Assembly (NCBI GenBank): GCA_964058805.1
Contig: CAXKVV010000609.1
Span: forward strand, 1-40,933
Source of the DNA: Schoenoplectus triqueter
Taxonomy: Eukaryota; Streptophyta; Magnoliopsida; Poales; Cyperaceae
DNA: 40,933 nt
Reading direction: 5' to 3'
The translations under genes were made by a program, and so were the position numbers. Within the stretch, counting starts at the first letter, position 1, and every line of letters starts with the position of its first letter. The notes below the pieces were generated by a model. That model was not told where the DNA came from. It saw nothing but the letters and a program-made list of their open reading frames with translations, and ran no database searches. Below are positions 21,952 to 33,238 of the stretch, in pieces.

Positions 21952-23239
21952 TTTGTCTTAGTTAATGTATTTCATTTAATTATTATATTGTAGGAATAAA
22001 GACTCATACTTAATCATTGATAAAGAAAATAAAGCAATGGATTGAGCTATAATTGTTAAATTCTGCAAAGAGAGAGAGAGATAGATGTGCGATCCGCACC
22101 TCAACTCGCACTATAGTATATGTGAGTATCTTTATACCCTTTCTTTACTTTTTATTAAAGCATTGAGAATAATGCTCAGTTCAAGTTTAGATGGGTATTT
22201 GAGATTATATCTGCATTACATGCATTCAGGAGTAACTTTCAGTATTTTTTTTAAAAAAAATAGTATTTTTCTTTTTTTGTGGGTGTTTTCATAAAAAGAT
22301 TTTGAGAAACTCTAAAGACAAGACATACAAAGGAGTAATTAGTGTTGGGAAACTACAAAAAAATGATAAAAAAATATCAAACTTTTCTAAAAGTAGTTCA
22401 TGGTGAATGGAAATGGTACTTAGAACTGAAAAATTAAAATAGTTAAGCCATGAAAAAAATTATGTATATAAATATTTTGAAACTTAACGTTCTCCCGAGA
22501 ACTTGATCAAAATCTTCAAAATCTATTTTGTTTATTTTGTTTTTAAATGGATAAATCTTAAGCAATAAGGATGAGTAAGATGGAGCGACAACAATTTTCA
22601 AAATCTATTTTCAATTAAAAATTAGTCTAAAATTAATAAGACAAAAATCATGAACTTAATAAGGTCCCTAAAAATTTTTCCTTAAGGAAAATTATAACGT
22701 CTAAATGTATGAAGTCCCTCGTCTGCACATAAATAAATAATAAAGAAAAATAAATCAAGTTAAGCCTCAAAGAAGTGCTAGAGATTTTTAAGGGAACTCA
22801 TCTAACTTCTCAATACGATACAAGACAGTCTCATGTGTGCAATTGGGTGCTATACTTTGGTGTCATATCGGCAAAAAATAAATAAACCCATGAGAGACTC
22901 AATATCATCACTGTAATTTTTTTTTCAGATTGCGAGGAATTTGTTGGTTGACGAGGGGAAGGGAAAACTTGAGATATTTATCATGCAATGAAATATTTTA
23001 GGGTAATGACATTGAAAACATGAATTTAAGATAAATTTCTTAGAATAAAATATAATGGGTCAAATCAGAAATAACAAAATATTTTCAAGACTTTTTTCAA
23101 AAATCTGACATTGATCGATCAAATTTGAAGGCTTTTGTTTTAGAGTCACTAATTTTTCTCTGACATCTATGATATTTTTCATTTAAGTTAGGATTTTTGG
23201 AACTTAGTTAGATTCTAGAGACTAGTTTGGACATTCAAT
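21952..23239. other. AT-rich intergenic DNA, nothing recognised
   Basis: To the right of the solo LTR. A short GA microsatellite lies at about 22069-22081. No coding frame or element end was recognised, and the ~182-bp satellite does not resume here. It may be an unrecognised part of the decayed retrotransposon to the right. Confidence 0.4.
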
Positions 23240-24480
23240 TAAAGCTTGCTTAGGGACAAGTAAGATTTAAGTTTGGGTGAATTTTAATAGGTCTCAATTT
23301 TATATATTTTATATTAGGGTTAATCTCATGAATCTACTAACTCTTAGAGTAATTTAGTCATTTTATTTATATTTTTATCCCGAGATTGAGATATTGGTAT
23401 GTTTTATTTATAATTATAGGAATTACGCAATTGTGATGATAATTGAAGAAAAATTGAGCAATTGAACATGATTGGGAAGTACTCAAACACGAACAACATC
23501 AAGATGTAACATCAGCAGCAAATCACAACACATTCTGATAAAAAACTATCATGAAATGACTAAGATGGTATACTAATTTTGTAAAAACTATTTTTAGCTT
23601 CTCAACGCATATTCGATCATCTAAACTAGAGTTCAGATGAAGAATTTATGGACAAAATATAAACTGCTACGCAGCAGATTCAAATTCATATGGGTCGTAT
23701 ATATTTCCATACAACCCGTATGCTCCACACCTGAAAATTCGAACAGAATTAGCAGCGACTAACTGATTGATTTTTCTCCTATATAAATCTCTCCAGGTGC
23801 CTTTCTAGACCATCTAGGAAACCTTAGCCGCCTAGGGCAGCCTTAGGAGTCGTCTTGGAGGGTTTAGAAATGATCTTAAAGGAGAAGAAAAGATTATAAG
23901 ACGGATTCGAAGCCAACACTCAAGATCCAAGCGAAAAAAATCAAGGGATTATTATTGTACCCCTTTTCTCTTCCTCTCATCTGTCTTTTATTATTATTTT
24001 GCCATGAATTTTTTTTACTATTATTTTATCATGTGTGGTTAAATATCTGTTATAGGGGGTGATGACTTGTAGTACTTGAATCTTTTTAGTTAATCTACTC
24101 GGCGTTTGATCTTTTATAATTTCTCGTGTGATTTATCTCTTGAATTGATTATTTGCATGCTTAAATCATAATAAGTGCTTGTTGTGTGATTTATCTTAGG
24201 AATTATAGTTGATTATTGAAATATATTACTAGAATTCCTAGCTTCCAAGGATAAATTCATGTTTGCACTCAAGGTCTAGCGGTAAGTTTGTAACATAGGT
24301 GATTATATTTAGGACTGAACCAAATACTGATAAGGCTTTAACAGCAAAGAACATAAATAACTTGAACTCTTAAGGTAAAATATTTAATCGTGAAATTTGA
24401 TTAGTTTAAATATGAGATTGACACATGAAAGCGCCAGTCAATGCTAAACTAGAATTGCTAATCTCACACTATTGAATTGT
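23240..24480 (+). mobile_element. Degraded Ty3/gypsy retrotransposon 3' region and LTR (tentative)
   Basis: The stretch at about 23247-23280 (GCTTGCTTAGGGACAAGTAA, then ATTTAAGTTTGGGTG) resembles the conserved phrase just before the 3' LTR of many plant gypsy elements. Following DNA has LTR-like signals: a TATA-like CTATATAAATC at about 23780, T-rich and TTTTATTAT stretches near 23990, and leader-like text with GTGTGATTTATCT twice (about 24123 and 24186). No coding domain remains and the outer ends were not found. Confidence 0.35.
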
Positions 24481-24934
24481 CTAAAAAGTTGTGTTGCACG
24501 GGTACGGATATCGTATCAAATACGGTGCGGGTACAGCGATACGAAAAAGTTAAAAAATAAAGAATATGTGTGCATCTATATATAATAATAATAAATGTTT
24601 TATATAATATTGTGCGACCCTTTTTCGTGCCTCTCACCGCTCTGAAAAAGAAATTGGATGATGAATTACGGAAGAAGGACACAGAAATCCCTCTAAGTGT
24701 GCATTGGGGTATATTTATATAGATTTGGAATGCACATTTAAAGATTTTTTTAGAGATTGTGGGGTCTTTAATATTTCAATGGGTGCAAGTCTCTATTGTT
24801 AATTACCCTGGGTTTTGAACCAGAGGAACCTTTGATTAAGAAAGAAAAAATAAACATAACAGCTAAGCAATTTTAAGTGGTCACTATGAGTAAGTGTGGG
24901 GAATATATGAATTGTTCAAGGTAGTCTACGCCTT
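24481..24934. other. No gene; short fragment with GGTACGGATACG-type motifs
   Basis: Near 24497-24545 lie GCACGGGTACGGATATCG and ATACGGTGCGGGTACAGCG, a pattern seen in small non-autonomous plant transposons. No ends could be defined. The rest is unremarkable AT-rich DNA. Confidence 0.3.
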
Positions 24935-25021
24935 ATGAACCTCAATTAATGACAGTTCATATCATGAGTCTCGATTAATAACAACTCAAATCATGAGCCT
25001 CAATTAATGGCAACTCAGACC
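24935..25021. repeat. Minisatellite, 29-bp period, three units
   Basis: Units begin at 24935, 24964 and 24993 with ATGARYCTCRATTAATRRCA and end with YTCAKATC/GACC variants. A fourth, broken start (CATGTGAATG) follows at 25021. Confidence 0.8.
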
Positions 25022-25036
25022 ATGTGAATGTCAATA

Positions 25037-25530
25037 CGCAAGATATGAATCTTGAAGCGCTATACCAACTTAGCATCAATGACTGGTTATCAGAAAGACG
25101 GAGAAGATTTTTGATCGTTTTAACTGATCTTCTAGATCATGAACATGAAGCGCTATGCCAGCTCATGGACCTAAGCATTCAGATATCTCGATGATCCATA
25201 TATAGATACTGAATGGTTCCCGAGATACGAGATATTGAGTTAAGGCTCCTTACCAACTCAAATATCAAGATCATGGTGAATCTTTTAAGATACAGGATGT
25301 GAACGCAAGTGCTCTGTCTGCTCAGCATCAAGATCTAGTGAATCAGAAAGACAGAATTTGGCCACTTTTTTGATCTTTACTGATCTTCTAGATTATGAAT
25401 ATGAAGCGTCGCGCCAATTCATAAATCTAGACATTCAGAGTCTCGTTGTTCTATATAGAAACTTGAATGATTTTCGAGATACGAGACATTGAGTTAAGCC
25501 TCTTTACTAACTCAAGTATCAAGATCAAGA
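25037..25530. repeat. Direct repeat, ~253-bp period, two units
   Basis: Unit 1 (about 25037-25289) and unit 2 (about 25290-25530) share CAGAAAGAC, TGATCTTCTAGATYATGAA, ATGAAGCG, CGAGATACGAGA, and CATTGAGTTAAG / TATTGAGTTAAG at offsets of 253-256 bp. Divergence is moderate. Motifs inside recur too (ATGAACATGAAGCG, TTGAAGCGCTATACC). No coding frame. It may derive from the leader of a degraded retrotransposon. Confidence 0.75.
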
Positions 25531-26110
25531 ATTGATTTTTTTTTATTTCTGGTTGAGTTTGATTTATTTTTATTTAATTTTTTTAAATGAAAGGGATGAT
25601 GTCTTTTATTTCTTTTTATTATTTTATTTAATTTGTGTTCTTTTATTTTATTTATCTATTTCATTTTTAATTTTGAGATTTTAAAGTTTATTTAATTTCG
25701 GTAAAATAATACTTTTATTCCTTTGAATTATTTTATTTTTATTTATTTATGTGTTTAATTATATTTATATTTATTTTATTTTTATTTGGAGTTTATTTAA
25801 TTTGAGAAGTTACATTTTTATTATTTTTCTTTTATTTGCGTATTTATTTTCACTTTTTATTTATATTTATTTGAACTTTATTTAATTTTAAAAATCTGAT
25901 TTATTGATAGGAATCATGTTTTTATTTTACTCTTTTATTTTATTTTTATTTTTATGTGTTTCAAGAAGATACGTGATTTATATATATATTTCTAACATTT
26001 ATATGACACTTTCTTGTTTTTGTCATTATATTATTATTTTTTATAAGATATCTTTCTTGTTTTACTCCTTTATTTTTATTGACATTCATTTATTTACTTA
26101 TCATTGCTAT
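25531..26110. repeat. T-rich low-complexity tract (TTTTATTTATTT-like)
   Basis: Almost entirely T and A on the plus strand, dominated by TTTATTTT, TTTATTTAATTT and TTTTATTTATTT. Open frames here are by-products of composition. Confidence 0.75.
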
Positions 26111-27122
26111 TTTTAGAGTAAGTTTACATATTTCCTTTAAAAAATATTAACTTCTTTTTATTTTTGTTATCAAGTTGCTTAGTACTTGATAAGTCAAATA
26201 TATACATTTTGATCCCTATTTTTATACATACATCTTTCAGAAACATGAAATTTATCTTATTTGAGAAAAATGGTTTATTCACATGAAAAACAAGAATTTT
26301 TTTATTTTATTTTATATGTATCTCTAAAAGGAATGTTTTATCATTTTTAGTATTTATCTTAGCAAATGTTTTTCATTTCTAAAATGGAACAATTTTTTTA
26401 GTTCTGTTTCTGATGGCGGAATTGCATGTCGTGATATTTAGTTTTGGGCTCTCCTTTTGCTTTTGTTGTGTTTGGGGCCGACATTCATTTCTTTATAGGG
26501 CCGAACTTGCATTTTATTTCAATCAAAGATCATATTTTTGCAGAATCCGTACGTACTTATTGAAATCTGAATATAGATTTATCCAAGTTATAAACTTATA
26601 CGATCATATGATTTAATTCATTTCTAAGTGGCTCATCCACAGATTTCTTAGAAGCATCCAAATTGCAAAGAAATTCATATACAGATTACTTAAAGCATTC
26701 TAACAAAATCAATTTACCTGCACATCATCAATCTTACAGACATGCATTCATGGGTTTGTCAGTATACAAAATCAGAACATTGAGAATGTACAAATGGAAG
26801 TTTGTCAATTGGCTTGCTATGCATTAGATTAACACACTCATAAAATCAATATTCTTGGGCTGAGTGTGGTCTATTCCAATATTATAAAGCTCAGGGCTAG
26901 TTTTATTATATGTTTTTTTTTTTATCTCTTTTGAGTCTTGGGCAGATACTTGTTGAGCCGAATTATCAAGGGGCTTGATATCTGTTTTCGTCTGGGCTGA
27001 AATTAGTGGAGCCCATCCCCTTTCATGTTTTTTTCTCTTTAATTATTTCAATTTTTCGTGCATTTTGATAAATGGCCGGTACTGTTTCTACGATTCATGC
27101 CCAGGAGCTTCTCCGATGATAC
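26111..27122. other. AT-rich intergenic DNA, nothing recognised
   Basis: No gene and no transposon ends were recognised. Short open frames of 60-80 codons occur but resemble nothing known. Confidence 0.4.
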
Positions 27123-27125
27123 TAA

Positions 27126-27398
27126 GAGCAGCCACATCCCATTGTCAAATTGACTGTCAAATCTCATTTGATAATTGTCATTTAAATTTTAGAGATGCAG
27201 AGATTAGATAAAATTAGACAATTATCTAAATTTGACATTCTATTTGACAAGCCACATCAGCGCAATAGCAGAAAATTAATTACGAAAGTGTCATTTTGAC
27301 AAATTCATTTTATTCAGGAATGCCACTCTGAAAATGAATTATTAATTTGATGACATGACATAAAAATTTGATTTTAACAATCGACATCGATGATGCTC
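27126..27398. mobile_element. Tourist-like (PIF/Harbinger) MITE
   Basis: Left end GAGCAGCCACATCCCATTG; the complement of the right end is GAGCATCATCGATGTCGATT. The element is flanked by TAA on both sides (27123-27125 and 27399-27401), the standard target duplication of this group. It is 273 bp with inner inverted matches (TGACAATTATC/GACAATTATCTAAAT and TTTGACA types). Non-coding. Confidence 0.7.
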
Positions 27399-27729
27399 TA
27401 ACTTTTGATTAGGGATCAGCCAACTCAGCGAGGGCCTGTTGGTCACATCCGTACGGTGACTAATTGGGAGGTCTAGTGCCACTTGACCACTTCGGTCCTT
27501 TGTTATCGTTCGGTACCCAACGGTGTTTTGTAGTTTCAACTCACTAGTTTTCTCTTGATATATCATCACCTTATATCCCTAATTACTTTTATAAGTCTTT
27601 GTGTCATTAGAGTTCTGGTACTGATGTATTAACTTCGATATAGCTTGTCCTTTATAACTATCTAATTATTTAGAGCTTAAGTCCCACAAATTCATTTGTC
27701 AGTCTCATTAATGACTGCTTATGTGTCTA

Positions 27730-27820
27730 TTTTGAGCTAAGAGCTAAGCCCAAACGCATATTTCTATTTCATTGTCAATATTTTCTTTATTATGACATGC
27801 ATTTCAGCTTAGCTCTTAAT
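27730..27820. mobile_element. Small inverted-repeat element (possible MITE)
   Basis: AGAGCTAAGCCCAAACGCAT at about 27748 faces ATGCATTTCAGCTTAGCTCT at about 27798-27817, giving interrupted 20-base arms around a ~30-bp T-rich spacer. No target duplication was checked out convincingly. Confidence 0.35.
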
Positions 27821-27839
27821 TACTTTAAGTTTAAATAAT

Positions 27840-28600
27840 TAGACAGTGAATTAGGATCAGGAGACACTAGAGGTCTTCAACCAGTCAGTTATACATATTT
27901 TTTTTATAGGTTTATTCAAGTAGATATTATGAGACTCTAAGGGTCTTCAACCAATCTTTATTAATCCGATTTTTATTGTATTAAACATCATCAACTAGGA
28001 GAGTAACTATAAAGGGAAAAGACAAATCAAATTAAAGAATGTTCACTATAAAAAAAAAGAGAGAAACATAAGATTGTTGAAGTCTTTTGTGTTTTGTAGA
28101 ATAACAGAATACAAAACACGAGAATTCATGCTCTATATATTAGCTTAATTCTTTTATAAATGAAGCCAAGAAGAAAATTCACTCTAAATGCATAATTATT
28201 TCATGAAGACAGATTTACTTAATCTATTTTTTTATGTTATGAAATCTAAATGAGTTTCAGTCCTTTTTCATTTGAGCTGATATTCAGTATTGTTCTATGG
28301 CTTCAGATTTCATCAACTCAAACTATATACCTTATTTAAAATCTGGCTATTTGTATTATAAAATTACTAAAGCAAGGAAGAGATAGATTAGTGAGGAGTT
28401 TCATTAGCATATGATCATACTTATTAGATAAGCATATGGAACATATGTAAATAGCTTCATTCCCTTTTTAACAATTATGAAGGGATTCATCAGCCTCTAC
28501 AGTATATTCGACTTTCTCGCAACTAGATTTATTAACACTATTAGTAAGAGGTCTAAATCAAGCATCAATTATCTCATCCCTTCTGTGGTAATAGTACTAT
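27840..28600. other. AT-rich intergenic DNA, nothing recognised
   Basis: A weak repetition of GGTCTTCAACCARTC occurs at about 27871 and 27939. Otherwise no genes, no element ends and no structured RNA were recognised. Confidence 0.4.
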
Positions 28601-28609
28601 TTTTTTTAT

Positions 28610-28920
28610 CAGTAAAAGGACTCATTGATTTTGACTCATCTATTCAATATGAATTACTTTTAAGTGGAGTTGCTGAATAAGCATGTAAAAGATAAATGTA
28701 CGTTAAAAGCCTCTTTACCAGTAAAAGGACTCATTAATTTTGATTCATCTATTCAATATGAATTACTTGTAAGTGGAGTTGCTGAAAGCATGTAAAAGAT
28801 AAATGTTATAAGCCTCTTTACCAGTAAAATGACTCATTGATTTTGATTCATCTATTCAATATGAATTTCTTGTAAGTGGAGTTGCTAAATAAGCATGTAA
28901 AGCTAAATGTTATAAGCCTC
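28610..28920. repeat. Tandem repeat, 103-109-bp period, three units
   Basis: Units begin at 28610, 28719 and 28822 with CAGTAAAAGGACTCATT (third: CAGTAAAATGACTCATT). They share TTCATCTATTCAATATGAAT and AAGTGGAGTTGCT. Differences are small indels (for example TGAATAAGCATG versus TGAAAGCATG), so the triplication is fairly young. Confidence 0.9.
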
Positions 28921-29130
28921 TCTCTCTTTCTTTAAAGCTGATATAAACCAGCTATGATGGCCGCTTTTTGTATCTTCATTCTATTGGTTAATTACCTTAT
29001 GAAATGAATGAGTGTGCTCTTGAATTTGCAGTTTTTTTTGTTCTTTTGAGCAACTAGTTTCAGTAGTTTATTAATTAAGTGATGCGTGGTTTGCGGTAAA
29101 ATAATTTTGTATCAATATCCAGTATTTAGA

Positions 29131-29374
29131 TGTAGAGACGAAAGTGTATTTTTGTATTTAATCCTCTGTATTTTTATTGATTTCTCAAAATGATTTACAT
29201 GCCTTAAATAGACTGTGCGCCTTGCATCATGATCTCAATGAGTTGTATAAAAAAATAGAAATTTTTAGACTAACAAACACAACGAATAAATTCTGTTATT
29301 CTCAGGAGAAGGAATGTGCTCTTTGCATCTCTAGATTGCATGTAATGGTTATATGCAGTTGTAGTCTTATTACA
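29131..29374 (-). mobile_element. 3' LTR of a Ty1/copia element (244 bp)
   Basis: On the minus strand it begins TGTAATAAGACTACAACTGC, right after a purine-rich AGCTTGAGGGATG, and ends CGTCTCTACA, giving TGTA...TACA termini. Inside are a TATA-like TCTATTTAAGG and a poly(A)-like AATCAATAAAAATAC, in LTR order. It directly follows the RNase H remnant at 29387. No second LTR was found to the right, so the element is truncated at its 5' side. Confidence 0.65.
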
Positions 29375-29386
29375 CATCCCTCAAGC

Positions 29387-29610
29387 TAGAGTGTGGCTTG
29401 TCACGATAAGTTTGGAACGAAGAAACCTAAAGAGTGGAGTGATAAATGGCTTATTATGCCAATTGGTCTTTGGAATAAAAAACCATACAAAGAGCTCATT
29501 GGACACTACACGTTCACATACAAAATTATAGTCTATCTCCATATGTTTGGTGCGAGTATGAAACATTAGATTAGCGGCAAGGAAAATTACTCCAAGATTC
29601 GTCCAACAAT
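29387..29610 (-). pseudogene. Ty1/copia RNase H C-terminal remnant
   Basis: The minus-strand frame reads AANLMFHTRTKHMEIDYNFV, followed by CERVVSNEL and, near the end, FRFLRSKLIV. This matches the copia RNase H end (family pattern: ANP-FHARTKHIEIDYHFVRE, then a LLRSKL-type motif before the LTR). The cysteine of the usual CDN motif appears as Trp (WTNLGVIFLAAN). Upstream reverse transcriptase is missing: the frame loses similarity beyond about 29610. Non-functional fragment. Confidence 0.75.
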
Positions 29611-31925
29611 AATTTGATTAATCATTCCCATAATAGTCTCTTCTCAATGGCCCATCCGCCAACTTGATGTTCACATCACATTTCTTGATGTTCAATTAAT
29701 GCATCATCATCGCCATAATCCAACTCTCATTCCTCATTGAGTTATATGGATAAAGTTCTTGACCTGGAGGTTTGTCCTGCCTTGGCAAGATGGCTAAGGT
29801 CCCACAAGTGGTGTCAATTATAACAATTTGCACCTCAATTAATGGGACCTCCTTGAGAACTTCTTCCTTCAGTTCGGTAATAATTTGTGCCTCTTTGACC
29901 AATTTTTGGAGGACTTACCTTTCTTTATTTGGCTTCGATCGAGTTTTTTTGGGCATTGGTATGAGACCTGAGAATAGTGGTGGTGGTTTGTGGGGTCTGA
30001 TAGTGGTGGTGCTAGTGGTTTGTCAGTCCTGCGCCTATGCGTTACTTTACATGCTGTTTGTGGACTGATCTGGTCATGAGCTATGTGAGTTAGATTATCT
30101 CCTTGCTTTCAACTCCCCTCAATATCTCATCCCGTATTGTGATTTGAGCTTGCACTTCATGTGAACAACTTTTTCTTGACTGGGCTAAGTGAAGTAAGAA
30201 GTCTAGCCTGTGTATAAGACCAAGTTGCCAAGGACCATAAGACATGTTTTTTATCTGTAGCGAGCCTGCTTTGAGCTCAATAGAGACAGAGGTCTGTGCG
30301 TTGCTCCTTCTGTACACTGGTGAGGCGGAGTTTTTTGAGTTAGCAGGTTTTTCAGAGGACAGTTTGTGTTTAATTTTGAAAAGTATTTGTCTTCTCTGAA
30401 CTCGACACTTTTTAGTTTGTCCCTTCCTTGGCCATGTCTGTTAGCGGAGGTTGAGTCTTTGATGATGATGGCCTCGGTATGTGGATCTACTACTCTCTTA
30501 TAGCTAAAGAAATTATATCTTAGTTTATAGGCTCATTCATTTCGTGTGCAGAACCCTTGGTGAGGAGAACAATGAGTTGGTTTGGACTCACCGATTAGCA
30601 TGTCATTGAGGATATCCCTCAAGAGATTCTTATCAATCATCACCAACTGATTTTGGGTGATGGTTTGCTCAGGTGGTGCTAGCGGAGAACCAAAGGGGCA
30701 GTCCATGTTGTTGTCCTCATCCGAGGAAGCATAGTTGGACATTCTTATGAGCACCTTCTCCACAACCAGGTTGTAGGCCTCTTCTGGAGGTTTTGGATCA
30801 TGTGGAAGTTTGAATGAGAATGCTTTTTCCTTCCAGCTTATTACCTTGATTGGTAGGTCGAATCTTAGCCCCTGCAAGATGAGAGAAATATTCCTTGGTA
30901 TGAATGAAAGGCCATGGGTTACTATCAGGATTTGCATGTGATCAAAAGATGGCACATTGAGTAGGGGTGAGTGATCTAGTAGTAGTCTGATTCCTATTAG
31001 AGCGTGGGTGATTTGTTCTCGACACCAAGTTTGTGTGGGATATTTGCTATACCCATCCAGACCTTGTAAGTCAGTGAGATGGGTTGTGCGCTAATGCTAG
31101 TAGATTATGGTAGACTACATATCCCATTGTTTGTAGATAAAGATTATTGGTAGAAATAAATTTATTCTTGGAAATATTTTGTGGTAGTTCTATAAGGTAT
31201 AGGGATTTTTAGTAATGAGTTATTCAGAAGGTGTAAGTCCAATTCAGCGCTCGTAATATGTCATGGCCGACCACATCTAGTGAGTGGCCCGTGACATATT
31301 TTGCATCTAACACCACTGCTTGATTTAGCCTTAGTATTTCACTAGAGACTCTTTGCTTTATGTATATATACAAAAGGTGCTCCTATCTTGTGGCATCCGA
31401 GATTCTCCTCTATGCCCACTTGGAGCTAATGCCCCATTGAAATTGTACCGGCACTGCCGAATTTTACAATATTGCACTCCTTAGCTGGGTGTCCTGATTG
31501 TAAGCGGTTGAGGTAGATCATGTGTTTTTGCACACCCCCGGTTGATGTCCGACCACAAATCAATCAAAGCATCTGTTCCTCCAAGCCGGGTGTGCCGAAT
31601 TTGGAGATAACGACAACCACTTGAGCAGCTCCGAGAGCTTTTGTAATGTATGGGGTTTGTATTCCTTAAAATTTTCTTTTTCATTGTGATATGTAGTATT
31701 CCTCTCCCCCTTAGATGAGGACCCTTATTGTTTATTGGTTTCGGCTCTATGGGTGAAGTGTGGTTGAGTCACTGTTGCGGAGATTGTTATCATGGTGTCT
31801 TTGCCCTTATTGCTCTTTGGAAGCATTTTGAAATTGTTGATATCTTTGGTGTGTTTGTGTTTAGCCCAGATGTGGGGAGTTTTGGACGTAGGCTGATTAT
31901 ATAGGATGGGTCCATTCGGCTGCAT
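29611..31925 (-). other. Unclassified region, possibly a decayed gag-like sequence
   Basis: Sequence right of the copia fragment is not reverse transcriptase. Several minus-strand frames of 60-190 codons occur (29696-29902, 30090-30317, 30533-31093, 31481-31684, 31725-31925), more than in neighbouring DNA. At about 31475-31515 a frame reads YLNRLQSGHPAKEC, resembling the second half of a CCHC zinc knuckle (GHxxxxC) with the first cysteines lost. A later MSYGPW recalls the FGPWM motif of plant LINE ORF1 proteins. It could be a dead LINE or LTR gag. Low certainty. Confidence 0.25.
30533..31093 (-). CDS. Unrecognised open frame, about 187 codons, probably decayed transposon
   Basis: Open from about 31093 to the TGA/TAA at 30533; the first Met is at 30955 (140 aa). 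It reads for example DLQGLDGYSKYPTQTW, then ILIVTHGLSFIPRN, then an acidic stretch SSDEDNNMD, then LLRDILNDMLIG. Composition is protein-like (mixed, with amphipathic parts), but I recognise no family. No promoter, splice partners or poly(A) signal could be assigned. Its setting next to zinc-knuckle-like and copia remnants suggests a mobile-element origin. Confidence 0.2.
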
Positions 31926-32097
31926 GGATAAGAGAAGAGAGTGGTATTTTTGTCTTTTGCCTATGAAAGGTTCTTATTAGGCCCGATGCGATACCACCCA
32001 TCAAAGCCTAAAATGCATTTCGTTTGTGGCATTTTGGGTTTCGTATAAGCGATATGCTATGTGTAATGATTGATTGGCCCTGAAGATCGATGTAGAT

Positions 32098-32616
32098 TAG
32101 CGCTGCATAAAAAAATTCGCCTCGTGGCTCAGTTCGGGTTCAAATAATAATAATTTATATATTTTTTCTGTCAAATTCTAATCTGATTAATATCTCATTA
32201 TCTCTCATTATCTCACCATCTCAGCAGCATAAAAACATTTCTTACTATGACTCGACTCGTATATCTAATTCAATAGTTTTTTGCTGATTCATCTGTTCAA
32301 ATTAGTGAAACAAAGATATCATTGAAAATATAATTTGTTGATATGTTAATTTTATACTAACTCATGTACTAATATTATAGATGTATCAACTTTATAATTT
32401 GTAGATGCATTAAAATCTAAATGTCAAATCTAATCAACATATATATATTGGCTCGTGAGTCAGCTTGTGAGTTAACTCGAATAGTAATGAGCTGAGTTTG
32501 AGCTAGATTTTTCAACTCGAAACGTTTTACGAGCTCGACTCAACTCGACTTGAATTTTTATGAACCGAGTTTGAACCAAGCCCAACTCGTTCGAACTCGA
32601 CTCGTTTACAGCCCTA
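32098..32616. mobile_element. Non-autonomous hAT element with GAGTCGAGTTCGAAC-type ends
   Basis: Right end complement TAGGGCTGTAAACGAGTCGA, left end TAGCGCTGCATAAAAAAATT. Flanks ATGTAGAT (32090-32097) and ATGTAGAA (32617-32624) form an 8-bp target duplication with one change. The sub-terminal ACTCGACTCAACTCGACTTG text is typical of a widespread plant hAT family whose ends read GGGCTGTAAACGAGCCGAG. 519 bp, non-coding. Confidence 0.75.
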
Positions 32617-32624
32617 ATGTAGAA

Positions 32625-33238
32625 TAGTGGAGGTGAGATAAAGTGATATGTAGGAGTCTAGGAGGTTAGAAGGTTTGGAGGAAGTATTTCAGCATCGTCG
32701 AAGAAATCGTCTGGGGAGAGCTCTCCGTACAAACATCTCATTTTTTCACGTGTATGATAAATAAAATTATGGAAAATTCTATCCGTTCTGATTTGTGTTC
32801 AACTGGCTGTACTAGGTTAGTATTTATCTAGTTTCGGATTTTGTTTGATGCTTAGTGGTATCGGGCTGTGATATGAAAACCAATTGGTAATACTTGGTTT
32901 ATAGTAATGAAAATTGAAATGGTGTTATGACCATTATTTCAAAGAAAGAAAAGAAAAACGAGTATAGGAGAAATATGATTTTAAAATGGTCTGAGGATTG
33001 CATTCGCAGTATTTTCTTCTTTTCTCAAAGAAAGTACAAGGATCAGATCAATAGATATTTACAATTTCAATCGGGTATGTATTAGTTAGTTGATATATAT
33101 ATAATTCTTCCAATTCATAATCAATAATCATAAATTAAAGTTTATCGAAGTATCTTTCTTTGAACAGTCTAGTCAAGTTGTGAATTCGACGGATTCGGCA
33201 AAAAAAATAAATATGTTGATATAATATATAAATATTAT
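32625..33238. other. Intergenic, nothing recognised
   Basis: No gene or transposon end was recognised. Moderately AT-rich and without long repeats. Confidence 0.4.
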
